Assembly: GCA_041595255.1 (NCBI GenBank)
Contig: JBFHKR010000062.1
Coordinates: forward strand, 1 to 14,317
Direction of reading: 5' to 3'
Length of the DNA stretch: 14,317 nt
Source of the DNA: PGYR01 sp041595255
GTDB taxonomy: Bacteria; Bacteroidota; Ignavibacteria; Kapaibacteriales; UBA2268
Under the pieces are notes generated by a model. That model had not been told where the DNA came from, made no database searches, and worked only from the letters and a program-made list of their open reading frames with translations. Made by a program: the position numbers and the translations under genes. Each line of letters starts with the position of its first letter. The stretch's first letter is position 1. Of the stretch, positions 1 to 6,517 are shown in pieces.

Positions 1-299
1 AGCCAGATATTTTCCTCACCTTGACCAAGCAAATTAAAAGAATATTTGTATCTCAATGTATTTAATAAGAAATGCATTAATGAATCATTTTCTTCTTGAG
101 ATTGAATATCAATGAGATAACCACCTCTTTCTTTGGCACATTCATTAGCATCATCCCAGTTCTTTTTTACAGTAATAAATTCATAGTCTCTACCCATAAT
201 TGTAGTTTTTATAACTTTATCTTCAGGCACACAATTTTGTGCAGATAATGAAGGGATTGAAAGAAGTATAACCATCGAAATAAGAATTATTTTTTTCAT
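1..299 (-). CDS. Secreted C-type lectin-like domain protein (N-terminal part, cut by window edge)
   Basis: This partial gene reads leftwards from an ATG at 297-299 and stays open for 99 codons to the window edge. The first ~20 residues form a signal peptide (MKKIILIS..., hydrophobic core, then SLSAQ), so the product is exported. The remainder looks like the first half of a C-type lectin fold: a Tyr-x-Phe strand (YEFITV), the helix-1 pattern NWDDANECAKERGGYLIDIQ, then SQEENDSL on helix 2, and a Trp-containing strand (ENIWL) at the edge. In known C-type lectins the A-x-x-x-C, G-G-x-L and E-N-x-x-L positions are the conserved core, and all are present. The calcium/sugar-binding residues lie in the missing C-terminal half, so ligand binding cannot be judged. 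Other domains may follow. The 5' leader (300-345) holds only a 6-bp inverted repeat (302-307/324-329). The fold call is fairly secure; the biological role is unknown. Confidence 0.75.
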   Translation of the reverse strand, partial: MKKIILISMVILLSIPSLSAQNCVPEDKVIKTTIMGRDYEFITVKKNWDDANECAKERGGYLIDIQSQEENDSLMHFLLNTLRYKYSFNLLGQGEENIW

Positions 300-506
300 A
301 TGAATCTCGTGTTGAACAATATAAGATTCCTGAAAATAATAAAATTTTATTTTTAAAAAAAATATTTGATGATGATTACTATCTCTACCCCACTAACGTG
401 TCCAGCTGAAAGCAGGAAATCCTAACTTAACTAGTATTGCCGTTGGCTTTAGCCTACTGAGATAGAATCAATCTCAATCCATTCGGACTCCAGCAGAGTT
501 CCCTGG

Positions 507-537
507 ACTCTGATAACGCCTGCGGCGTTATCAGAGT
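507..537. repeat. 14-bp perfect inverted repeat with 3-base loop
   Basis: ACTCTGATAACGCC (507-520) is followed by the loop TGC and by its exact reverse complement at 524-537. The stem is long, G+C-containing and uninterrupted. No T-run follows on either strand, so it is not a standard rho-independent terminator, although it lies downstream of the oxidoreductase gene ending at 596 and could still stop or stabilise that transcript. Confidence 0.85.
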
Positions 538-567
538 GACGTAGTTACAAGGGGTTTGGGGGATTAG

Positions 568-588
568 GAGACGTAAGCATTACGTCTC
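568..588. repeat. 9-bp perfect inverted repeat just downstream of the oxidoreductase gene
   Basis: GAGACGTAA (568-576), loop GCA, then TTACGTCTC (580-588); one further G-T wobble pair (567/589) is possible. It begins 7 bases past the stop codon of the minus-strand oxidoreductase gene, where a 3'-end hairpin would be expected, but there is no T-tract in that direction. It may end or protect the transcript, or be a copy of a dispersed palindrome. Confidence 0.7.
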
Positions 589-595
589 TACAAAT

Positions 596-1624
596 CTAAA
601 AAGTCAATACAATCTTGCCAATATAGTCACCTCTTTCGAAGTGTTTCTGTGCTTCTTTTGCCTGAGATATATCGTAAGTAGTATCAATAATCGGGTCTAC
701 TTTCCCTTCAGCCATAAGGTTTATCAGATCTTGCATGTTTTTTGGATTCCCAAGAAATAAGCCATTCATATTCAAATGTCTAAAATAGGTTTGTTGGATA
801 TTTAGGGTTACTTCCCTTCCAGATATCATCCCACAAAATAATATTCTACCGTCATTTCTTAAAAGACTAAATGTTTTATCAAATGTCATTGGGCCTACAT
901 AGTCAAGGATAACATCTAATCCACCAGGGAATATGGCTTTAATTTTTTCCACTATCTGCTCGTCATCTCTCATATATACGTAGTCTGCGCCCATTTCCTT
1001 CAGCTTCTTAGCTTTCTCTTCGGTAGAAGTAGTTGTGATTACTATTGCTCCGCGTTGTTTCGCTAGCTGTATAGCATAAGTACCTACACCTCCGGAGCCA
1101 CCCCAAACTAAGAATGTATCTCCTTTTTGCAAATTAGCGATAGTATCTATAGCGTGTATAGCTGTAAGACCTGCCGTTGGTATTGTAGATGCTTTCTCAT
1201 AGCTAACATTGTCGGGAATTTTATAGAGCGACGATTCGGGAATAGCAACATACTCCGCATATCCTCCAGGTATATGCATACCGAAGAACTTCCATCCGAA
1301 ATTGAGCTGTGGGTTATCTGCGAACTTTGGATTTTCTTTATCTGAGAGTACTATTGGGAAAGAGACTATTCTATCCCCAGGCTTGAATTTTGACACCCCA
1401 CTCCCCACTTCAACTACTTCTCCTGATATATCACCACCGGGTATATGCGGGAAACTAATTTGCAACCCCGGATATCCTTTGCGCATTACAGTATCAATCA
1501 TATTTATAGAAGTTGCCTTTACTTTTACAAGTACTTCTGTGTCTTTCATTTCTGGTTTCGGAAAATCTTCAGTATATTTTATTACTTCCAAATCACCATT
1601 GCTTTCATAATATGCAGCTTTCAT
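596..1624 (-). CDS. MDR-superfamily NAD(P)-dependent oxidoreductase lacking zinc ligands
   Basis: The 342-residue protein is a medium-chain dehydrogenase/reductase of the quinone oxidoreductase/alcohol dehydrogenase type, probably cytosolic and NADPH-linked. The N-terminal GroES-like domain covers residues ~1-130 (VLVKVKATSINMID, then PHIPGGDISGEVVEVGSGV). The Rossmann domain carries the dinucleotide motif GGSGGVG at 175-181, and a C-terminal GroES-like return ends in GKIVLTF. The usual GHE zinc motif is GGD, and the lobe that holds four structural-zinc cysteines in zinc-type relatives (about residues 88-118) is present at similar length without any cysteine; the whole protein has one Cys (264). 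The substrate is not predictable. ATG at 1622-1624 is preceded by AAAAGGT, a plausible ribosome site. It starts 22 bases after the CPBP protease gene stops, so the two are probably co-transcribed. Confidence 0.85.
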   Translation of the reverse strand: MKAAYYESNGDLEVIKYTEDFPKPEMKDTEVLVKVKATSINMIDTVMRKGYPGLQISFPHIPGGDISGEVVEVGSGVSKFKPGDRIVSFPIVLSDKENPKFADNPQLNFGWKFFGMHIPGGYAEYVAIPESSLYKIPDNVSYEKASTIPTAGLTAIHAIDTIANLQKGDTFLVWGGSGGVGTYAIQLAKQRGAIVITTTSTEEKAKKLKEMGADYVYMRDDEQIVEKIKAIFPGGLDVILDYVGPMTFDKTFSLLRNDGRILFCGMISGREVTLNIQQTYFRHLNMNGLFLGNPKNMQDLINLMAEGKVDPIIDTTYDISQAKEAQKHFERGDYIGKIVLTF

Positions 1625-1646
1625 TTTTTTTACCTTTTATAAATTT

Positions 1647-2279
1647 TTAAAATACAACCGGAAAAAATACAAATATCATAGCATCCCACAGTGCATGAGA
1701 AATAATGCCTGGGACTAATGATTTGTATTTATAAAACAATAAACCCCAATGTAAACCAAGTACTAAGGCAGCTAACAATAACATAGGATTGAAAGCCCAA
1801 ATATGGACTAAGCAATAAATAATCGTTGTTATTATAAGAGCCTTTTTGGGATTGCTTATTTGACTTAATTTATTTTGAACGAATCCTCTCCAGAAAATCT
1901 CTTCTGATGGTCCAATTATAAATATTAGAAGAAGCCCTATATATATAGGATCGAGCTGTGTTTTAGTAGTATATATGGCTTCAATTTGGGGTACTACAAA
2001 ATCAAACATATTTTGCGCTATAAATACACCTAGCCGCGAAAGACCGTAGAGTAAAACAGCATGCCCCAATCCAATAAGAATTAGCTTTTTATTGATTTTA
2101 AGTAAGCTTTTGAATGTTTCTTTCTGAGTTAAAATTGAGAAAATTGCCAATGATGAAGCCGAGATAGTCATTGCAATCCAAAAGTAAGAATTATGTATGA
2201 TATAGCCAATCTCTGTAAACTCTGCGAACATAATAAACCAGAGTAATGAAGCTAAAAAAATGCCAAAAGTAATTATCAT
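1647..2279 (-). CDS. CPBP-family intramembrane metalloprotease (CAAX/Abi type)
   Basis: This is a 210-residue integral membrane protein with about six hydrophobic segments. It has the three signature motifs of the CPBP (CAAX protease and bacteriocin-processing) family: EEIFWRGF at 126-133 (EExxxR), a conserved His at 159 in the following helix (YCLVHIW), and HALWD at 195-199 near the C terminus. In the eukaryotic relative Rce1 the glutamates and histidines form the active site; in bacteria members process or protect against small peptides, or have unknown targets. Here the substrate is unknown. The gene is the first of a two-gene minus-strand unit with the oxidoreductase 22 bases downstream, and it is divergent from the T9SS-sorted protein across an 83-base gap. 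No strong Shine-Dalgarno sequence precedes its ATG. The family call is secure; nothing shows a functional link to its neighbours. Confidence 0.85.
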   Translation of the reverse strand: MIITFGIFLASLLWFIMFAEFTEIGYIIHNSYFWIAMTISASSLAIFSILTQKETFKSLLKINKKLILIGLGHAVLLYGLSRLGVFIAQNMFDFVVPQIEAIYTTKTQLDPIYIGLLLIFIIGPSEEIFWRGFVQNKLSQISNPKKALIITTIIYCLVHIWAFNPMLLLAALVLGLHWGLLFYKYKSLVPGIISHALWDAMIFVFFPVVF

Positions 2280-2310
2280 TTTAACTCATAATAATTTGAA
2301 TTTTTTTTAT

Positions 2311-2318
2311 TATCTTTG
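2311..2318 (+). promoter_or_regulatory. Candidate -7 promoter box (TATCTTTG)
   Basis: It matches the Bacteroidota -7 consensus TAnnTTTG exactly and lies 44 bases before the ATG of the T9SS-sorted protein. A TTTG occurs at 2295-2298 but only 12 bases upstream, closer than the usual -33 spacing, so only the -7 part is supported. Confidence 0.5.
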
Positions 2319-2348
2319 TTACAATTTAAGAAAATAAAATTTGGGACT

Positions 2349-2355
2349 AAGAGGA
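2349..2355 (+). promoter_or_regulatory. Ribosome binding site of the T9SS-sorted protein
   Basis: AAGAGGA ends 7 bases before the ATG at 2363. It is the strongest Shine-Dalgarno sequence in the window and supports that start codon, which is also directly followed by the signal peptide. Confidence 0.6.
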
Positions 2356-2362
2356 TTAAGTT

Positions 2363-4999
2363 ATGAGATTATTTTTAATACTATTTGTTTTACCGGCAAT
2401 TTTATTTGCACAGCCTGCTGGCTCTAATTATTATGAGTTTACTCCTTCTCCTGCATACGCTAGTTTATCGAATTATCCCGACTTCGAAGAGGTAGGGTTC
2501 TTACATCCCACTTCTAAAGGAAAACTGGAAAAGCTATATTTTGCACTTACTGGCAATATAGCGAGAAAAGATACTATCAGAGTAATCGGAGACCCAAGTG
2601 ATGGTAGCTACGCTCCTTCTTTGTGGGTTAATGGGATACTATATTATAATCTGTATGCACAATTCGTCATTGATTATAAACCGGGTCAAACTTGGTTTGA
2701 GCTAGATTTATCTGGATTAAATCTAGGAGTAGGTGGATTAGACAGGATAGGAATATCTCATATCATCAAAGAAGGTGGACCTTATTTCCTTGCAGATACT
2801 AATAAAAACAGCAAACCAAATGCATCATGGTTAGTACAAACATTTAAACCTAATTCGGGTTTTTATAATCTGAGAGGGATACCAAGTCCAGTTTCTACAG
2901 ATTTTCTATTGGCTGCAAAGATAAATTGGTACAACGAAAATGAGAATGGACCGCCCCCTACACCTTCTCTAGTAGATGTAACAAATAAAGTAGGCCTAAT
3001 AGGTAAAGATGGTAAAATGCTAAAATCCTCAATGGGGGCTGTTTATGATTGGAATAGCGATGGATTTGATGATATATTCGTAGGTAACAATTATTTCGTA
3101 AACAATGGTGATGGAACATTTACTAATGTAACTACTCGCTTCGAAAAAGTGATAGATGGCAATAAGATATTCGGAGATATAGATAATGATGGCTATACTG
3201 ATATATTCGTAGCTAGAGGCGGAGGAAATGACAGGATATATTATGGGAGTGCAGATGGATATATAGATTATACAGATAATGTTTTCAAAGCTAATACAGA
3301 TCCTACTACAACACCATTATTCTTAGATTATAATAACGACGGACAATTAGATATATTCATAGCTAGAGGACGGGCTACTATAAATGGAGTAGAAGTATAT
3401 TATCAAGATCAACTATACTTAAATAAAGGTAATAGAGAGTTCGAAGATGTAACTGAAAGTACTGGTATAGCTGCAGGTGAACCGGGAGGTAATTATGATT
3501 GTTGGGGTGCTAGTTTAACTGATTATAATGATGATGGGTTCACAGACATTTTTGTTGCAACATATAGACTTGCACCAGATTTGCTATATAGAAATAACGG
3601 AGATGGTACTTTTACTCAAGTTAGTGCGGAAACGGGAGTTTTGGGAACAGCTACTTTAGTGAAAGATTACTATGGTCACGGTATGGGGTCAGATTGGGGC
3701 GATATCAATGATGATGGAAGAGTAGATTTGATAGTAGGGAATTTGGGTCATCCTGATGAGAGGGGAGCATATTCTAATCCATCACTAATCTATTTCAATA
3801 GTAGTAATAATATTTTTACAGAAAAGCATCAGGAATTAGGATTAAAATTTTTCGAGATGAATGCTGGGCCTACATTAGTAGATTTGAATAATGATGGTTA
3901 TTTGGATGTTTGGTCATGCCAATATTCTTATGAAGATTTGGAAGTAGCATCCACTACGAAATACTCAAGGGTATATCTGAATGAAGGTAAAGCTAATAAT
4001 TATGCTCTAAAAGATATGACATGGGAATATGGTAGCAAAATACATGGTGCTTGGACTGCGTTGAGACTAGATTATGATATGGATGGCGATATGGATTTAC
4101 TAGTCTGTAGTGACAAAGAGAACGTAAAATTATTCGAGAATAGAATAGAAAATATGGGTAGTTTTTTAAATTTAAGAATAGATAAAGAGTCTGTTGCTAA
4201 AGGATTTAGTGCAAGGATATTGAATAATAAAAGACAACTATTTAGATCAAATCAAGGAATAGTAAGTACTGGTAGAATCTCGCAAAGTACTAATATGCTA
4301 CATTTCGGATTAGGTGATGATGAAGATAATTTGGTATTAGTAATATTTCAGAATGGAGAAGAGTACTTTACGATAGATGATATAAAAGCGAATACAAACT
4401 ATTGGATGAATAGACAAGGCAACTTTGTACTACCAATTAGACCTGAGATAATATCACCAGTAGATGAACAGTTTGTGATGAAAGAGGATAAGCTTTTCTG
4501 GAAACCAATGTGGAATGTTGAAGAAATAGAACTAATAGTTTCTGAGAAAGGAGGTAGCGTGATATTCAGGGATACTATAGATTATCGGACAACTTACAAT
4601 ATAAGTGATATAGAAGGAATTGAAATTAATAATACATATACTTGGCAAATCATCGGTAAGAGAAAAGGCGATGAAACTATTATCTCTAACGAAGGTAGCT
4701 TTAGATTAGAAATATTATATTCAGTTGCTAATGAGTTAGTTGGATTGACAACTACAGTGTATCCGAATCCGATTAAGAATAATTTGAATCTAAAATTGAA
4801 TTCAGATTCGAATAGATTATTATCAATAGAGATGATAGATCTATCAGGACGTAAAGTGGCAGATTTTGGAAGAAAAATAATAGGTGGTGAAGCAGAGCTG
4901 CATTTCGATGTATCTCACATCACTTCAGGTAATTACAGTTTAATAATCACTGACGATAAGGGGAATTCGACCGTATCTAAAGTGGTAATTGCAAAGTAA
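2363..4999 (+). CDS. Secreted FG-GAP/VCBS repeat protein with ASPIC/UnbV domain and T9SS type A sorting tail
   Basis: An 878-residue secreted protein. Residues 1-17 are a signal peptide (cleavage near LFAQ/PAG). Residues ~20-195 form an unrecognised beta-rich region. Seven calcium-loop motifs of the type DxDxDGxxD follow, starting at residues 229, 272, 322, 387, 447, 507 and 570 (for example DIDNDGYTD); FG-GAP/VCBS repeats of this kind build a seven-bladed propeller. Residues ~600-685 match the ASPIC/UnbV domain (NMLHFGLG, then IFQNGEEY). Residues ~690-785 resemble a fibronectin-type beta sandwich. The last ~80 residues, starting at YPNP (800-803) with DLSGRKV (826-832), are a type A C-terminal sorting domain, so the protein should cross the outer membrane by T9SS and be released or anchored on the surface. 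Role inferred: adhesion or carbohydrate/matrix binding; no catalytic motif is seen. It is transcribed alone and converges on the PBP4 gene with no spacer. Confidence 0.9.
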   Translation: MRLFLILFVLPAILFAQPAGSNYYEFTPSPAYASLSNYPDFEEVGFLHPTSKGKLEKLYFALTGNIARKDTIRVIGDPSDGSYAPSLWVNGILYYNLYAQFVIDYKPGQTWFELDLSGLNLGVGGLDRIGISHIIKEGGPYFLADTNKNSKPNASWLVQTFKPNSGFYNLRGIPSPVSTDFLLAAKINWYNENENGPPPTPSLVDVTNKVGLIGKDGKMLKSSMGAVYDWNSDGFDDIFVGNNYFVNNGDGTFTNVTTRFEKVIDGNKIFGDIDNDGYTDIFVARGGGNDRIYYGSADGYIDYTDNVFKANTDPTTTPLFLDYNNDGQLDIFIARGRATINGVEVYYQDQLYLNKGNREFEDVTESTGIAAGEPGGNYDCWGASLTDYNDDGFTDIFVATYRLAPDLLYRNNGDGTFTQVSAETGVLGTATLVKDYYGHGMGSDWGDINDDGRVDLIVGNLGHPDERGAYSNPSLIYFNSSNNIFTEKHQELGLKFFEMNAGPTLVDLNNDGYLDVWSCQYSYEDLEVASTTKYSRVYLNEGKANNYALKDMTWEYGSKIHGAWTALRLDYDMDGDMDLLVCSDKENVKLFENRIENMGSFLNLRIDKESVAKGFSARILNNKRQLFRSNQGIVSTGRISQSTNMLHFGLGDDEDNLVLVIFQNGEEYFTIDDIKANTNYWMNRQGNFVLPIRPEIISPVDEQFVMKEDKLFWKPMWNVEEIELIVSEKGGSVIFRDTIDYRTTYNISDIEGIEINNTYTWQIIGKRKGDETIISNEGSFRLEILYSVANELVGLTTTVYPNPIKNNLNLKLNSDSNRLLSIEMIDLSGRKVADFGRKIIGGEAELHFDVSHITSGNYSLIITDDKGNSTVSKVVIAK

Positions 5000-6469
5000 T
5001 TATTCGAAAGAAGCAAGACGCATAATTATTAGATCTTGTAAGTTATTAATTTCAGTTTGTGGAGCTGTGAAGTTATTAAAGAATAAATTTACTACGAAAG
5101 TATCACCACTCGCTGATATAACATACCCAGATATATTAGAAATTCCATTCATAGAACCGGTTTTTGCAAAAACTCTGTTTTGTGCAATGGAATTTTTCAT
5201 TCTTCTTTCTAGAGTTCCAGGTTTTCCTGGTTGAGCTAGGGAATTAATAATAGAAGACCTATAATCGGAAGTATATATGTACCGCAAAAGATTTGTCATC
5301 AAATTCGGTGACAAGTAATTAAGTCTAGAAAGACCAGACCCATCTACTAAGTTAAAATCATCTTCTTCATAGAAATTTTTTATAAATTTCTCGACTAGTT
5401 TAACTCCCGAAGAAAAGCTACCGTCTCCACCGTTTTCTTTCCCAATAGTTTTTAATAGTATTTCAGCTGTTAGATTATTACTTTTTCTATTGACAAATTC
5501 TATAATCTCCTCTAAAGTCACTGACTGTTTATCGAAGACTTGTTTGATTTTGAAATATACAGGTGTCTCATTCCAATCATCTATGTCTATCAAGGCACCT
5601 TTGAAACGAATATTAAAATGTCTAAGATGATCACTAAAATTGCTCAAAAAGTAAAGAGTAGGATTGTCTATAGCAATCTCTTCAGATATAGTATCTTTTT
5701 TCAATGGGTCAAATGGCATACTACCAAAGAATTCGAAAAAGTTAGTAACTGCATCTCTTTCAAAAGAGACTTCGTTTATTCCAGATTCAGAACCAGTTTT
5801 TACATTATTTACTATTCTAACGAAATCAGAGTTGGGTACTAATTTTATTTTAGTTATTTCATTTCTTTTATCGGCAGAAGTTATATTAGCTGTAATAGAA
5901 TTGTTAAAAATATTCAAAGCGCCAACTTGGGCAGAATAAGAGTATTTCATATCATCCCAAGCCCAACCTGATGGGTAGTAAGAATCATCGAAATAATTAT
6001 CATCACCAATTATATTTCCTTTTATTGACTTGATACCCAAACTATCCAGTTTTGAAACCCAATCATCAAAAATAATATTTTCAGATTTGTAGAACTCCAA
6101 AGATAGAGTAGGGTCTCCAAAACCCCTGATAATCAGGTTACCAATGAACTCCCCATTTTCCTCGACGTTTCCATCTAGATATAGCTTACTATTATATGTG
6201 AAGTTTTTACCTAAGAAGTGAAGTGCAGCAGAAGTTGTTAGCAGTTTCACAGTAGATGCTGGAACAAAATTTTGTTGAGAATTGAGAGAATAAATAGATG
6301 AATTCCTATCAATAGAATATACGCTAATACCTACTTGAACATTATCTAATTTTTTAGTAAGTAGTAATTCGTCAATATCTTTTGCTAATGCTTTGTATTT
6401 TTCAGCACTAGGTTTAGCGATTATAAATGCATTAATGCATAAAAAAACAATCAATAATCTAATCATCAT
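5000..6469 (-). CDS. dacB: D-alanyl-D-alanine carboxypeptidase/endopeptidase, PBP4 (peptidase S13) family
   Basis: The 489-residue product is a low-molecular-weight penicillin-binding protein that trims or cleaves peptidoglycan cross-links in the periplasm. All three active-site motifs are present: SxxK as STVK at 72-75, SxN as SNN at 330-332 (KSNNLTAEIL), and KTG at 436-438 (FAKTGSMNGIS). The PBP4-specific insert lies between the first two motifs, with typical pieces such as IIRGFGDPTLS (113-123) and NIIGDDNYFDD (152-162). I place the start at the ATG at 6467-6469 (the adjacent ATG at 6464-6466 is equally possible), because a signal peptide (MMIRLLIVFLCINAFIIAK) begins there. A frame open a further 37 codons upstream overlaps htpG on the other strand and adds no recognisable sequence. 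Only 48 bases separate this start from htpG. Its stop codon abuts that of the preceding convergent gene. Confidence 0.9.
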   Translation of the reverse strand: MMIRLLIVFLCINAFIIAKPSAEKYKALAKDIDELLLTKKLDNVQVGISVYSIDRNSSIYSLNSQQNFVPASTVKLLTTSAALHFLGKNFTYNSKLYLDGNVEENGEFIGNLIIRGFGDPTLSLEFYKSENIIFDDWVSKLDSLGIKSIKGNIIGDDNYFDDSYYPSGWAWDDMKYSYSAQVGALNIFNNSITANITSADKRNEITKIKLVPNSDFVRIVNNVKTGSESGINEVSFERDAVTNFFEFFGSMPFDPLKKDTISEEIAIDNPTLYFLSNFSDHLRHFNIRFKGALIDIDDWNETPVYFKIKQVFDKQSVTLEEIIEFVNRKSNNLTAEILLKTIGKENGGDGSFSSGVKLVEKFIKNFYEEDDFNLVDGSGLSRLNYLSPNLMTNLLRYIYTSDYRSSIINSLAQPGKPGTLERRMKNSIAQNRVFAKTGSMNGISNISGYVISASGDTFVVNLFFNNFTAPQTEINNLQDLIIMRLASFE

Positions 6470-6517
6470 CACGTCTTTGAGAAATGAAATTTTTGTAAAA
6501 TAAAATAATGTTGAGCT

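Larger units (their letters stand above)
300..595. other. Gene-free interval with palindromes, possibly dispersed intergenic repeats
   Basis: No open frame of useful length with coding character was found on either strand. Bases 300-370 are very A+T-rich leader of the lectin gene. From about 390 to 590 the composition becomes visibly richer in G+C than the rest of the window, and the stretch contains two perfect hairpins (507-537 and 568-588), a weaker 6-bp stem (458-463/471-476) and a short direct repeat of GGACTC (485-490 and 505-510). The composition shift plus stacked palindromes is typical of dispersed intergenic repeats, but only one copy of each is present here, so that is inference. 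Confidence 0.5.

Noticed and set aside
300..595. Small RNA gene or CRISPR leader in the spacer
   Set aside because: There is no repeat-spacer periodicity, no tRNA/rRNA similarity and no promoter-terminator pair; only palindromes can be supported.
1127..1642. Plus-strand open frames opposite the oxidoreductase gene
   Set aside because: They mirror the codon structure of the real minus-strand gene, have odd compositions and no recognisable features.
1647..2279. CPBP protease as a bacteriocin-immunity or defence gene
   Set aside because: No bacteriocin-like small peptide gene or other defence gene lies beside it; the partner is an ordinary oxidoreductase.
3047..4096. Repeated GAT-AAT-GAT-GG-type motifs as a DNA tandem repeat
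   Set aside because: They are the codons of seven protein-level calcium loops at irregular spacing, not a DNA repeat array or CRISPR.
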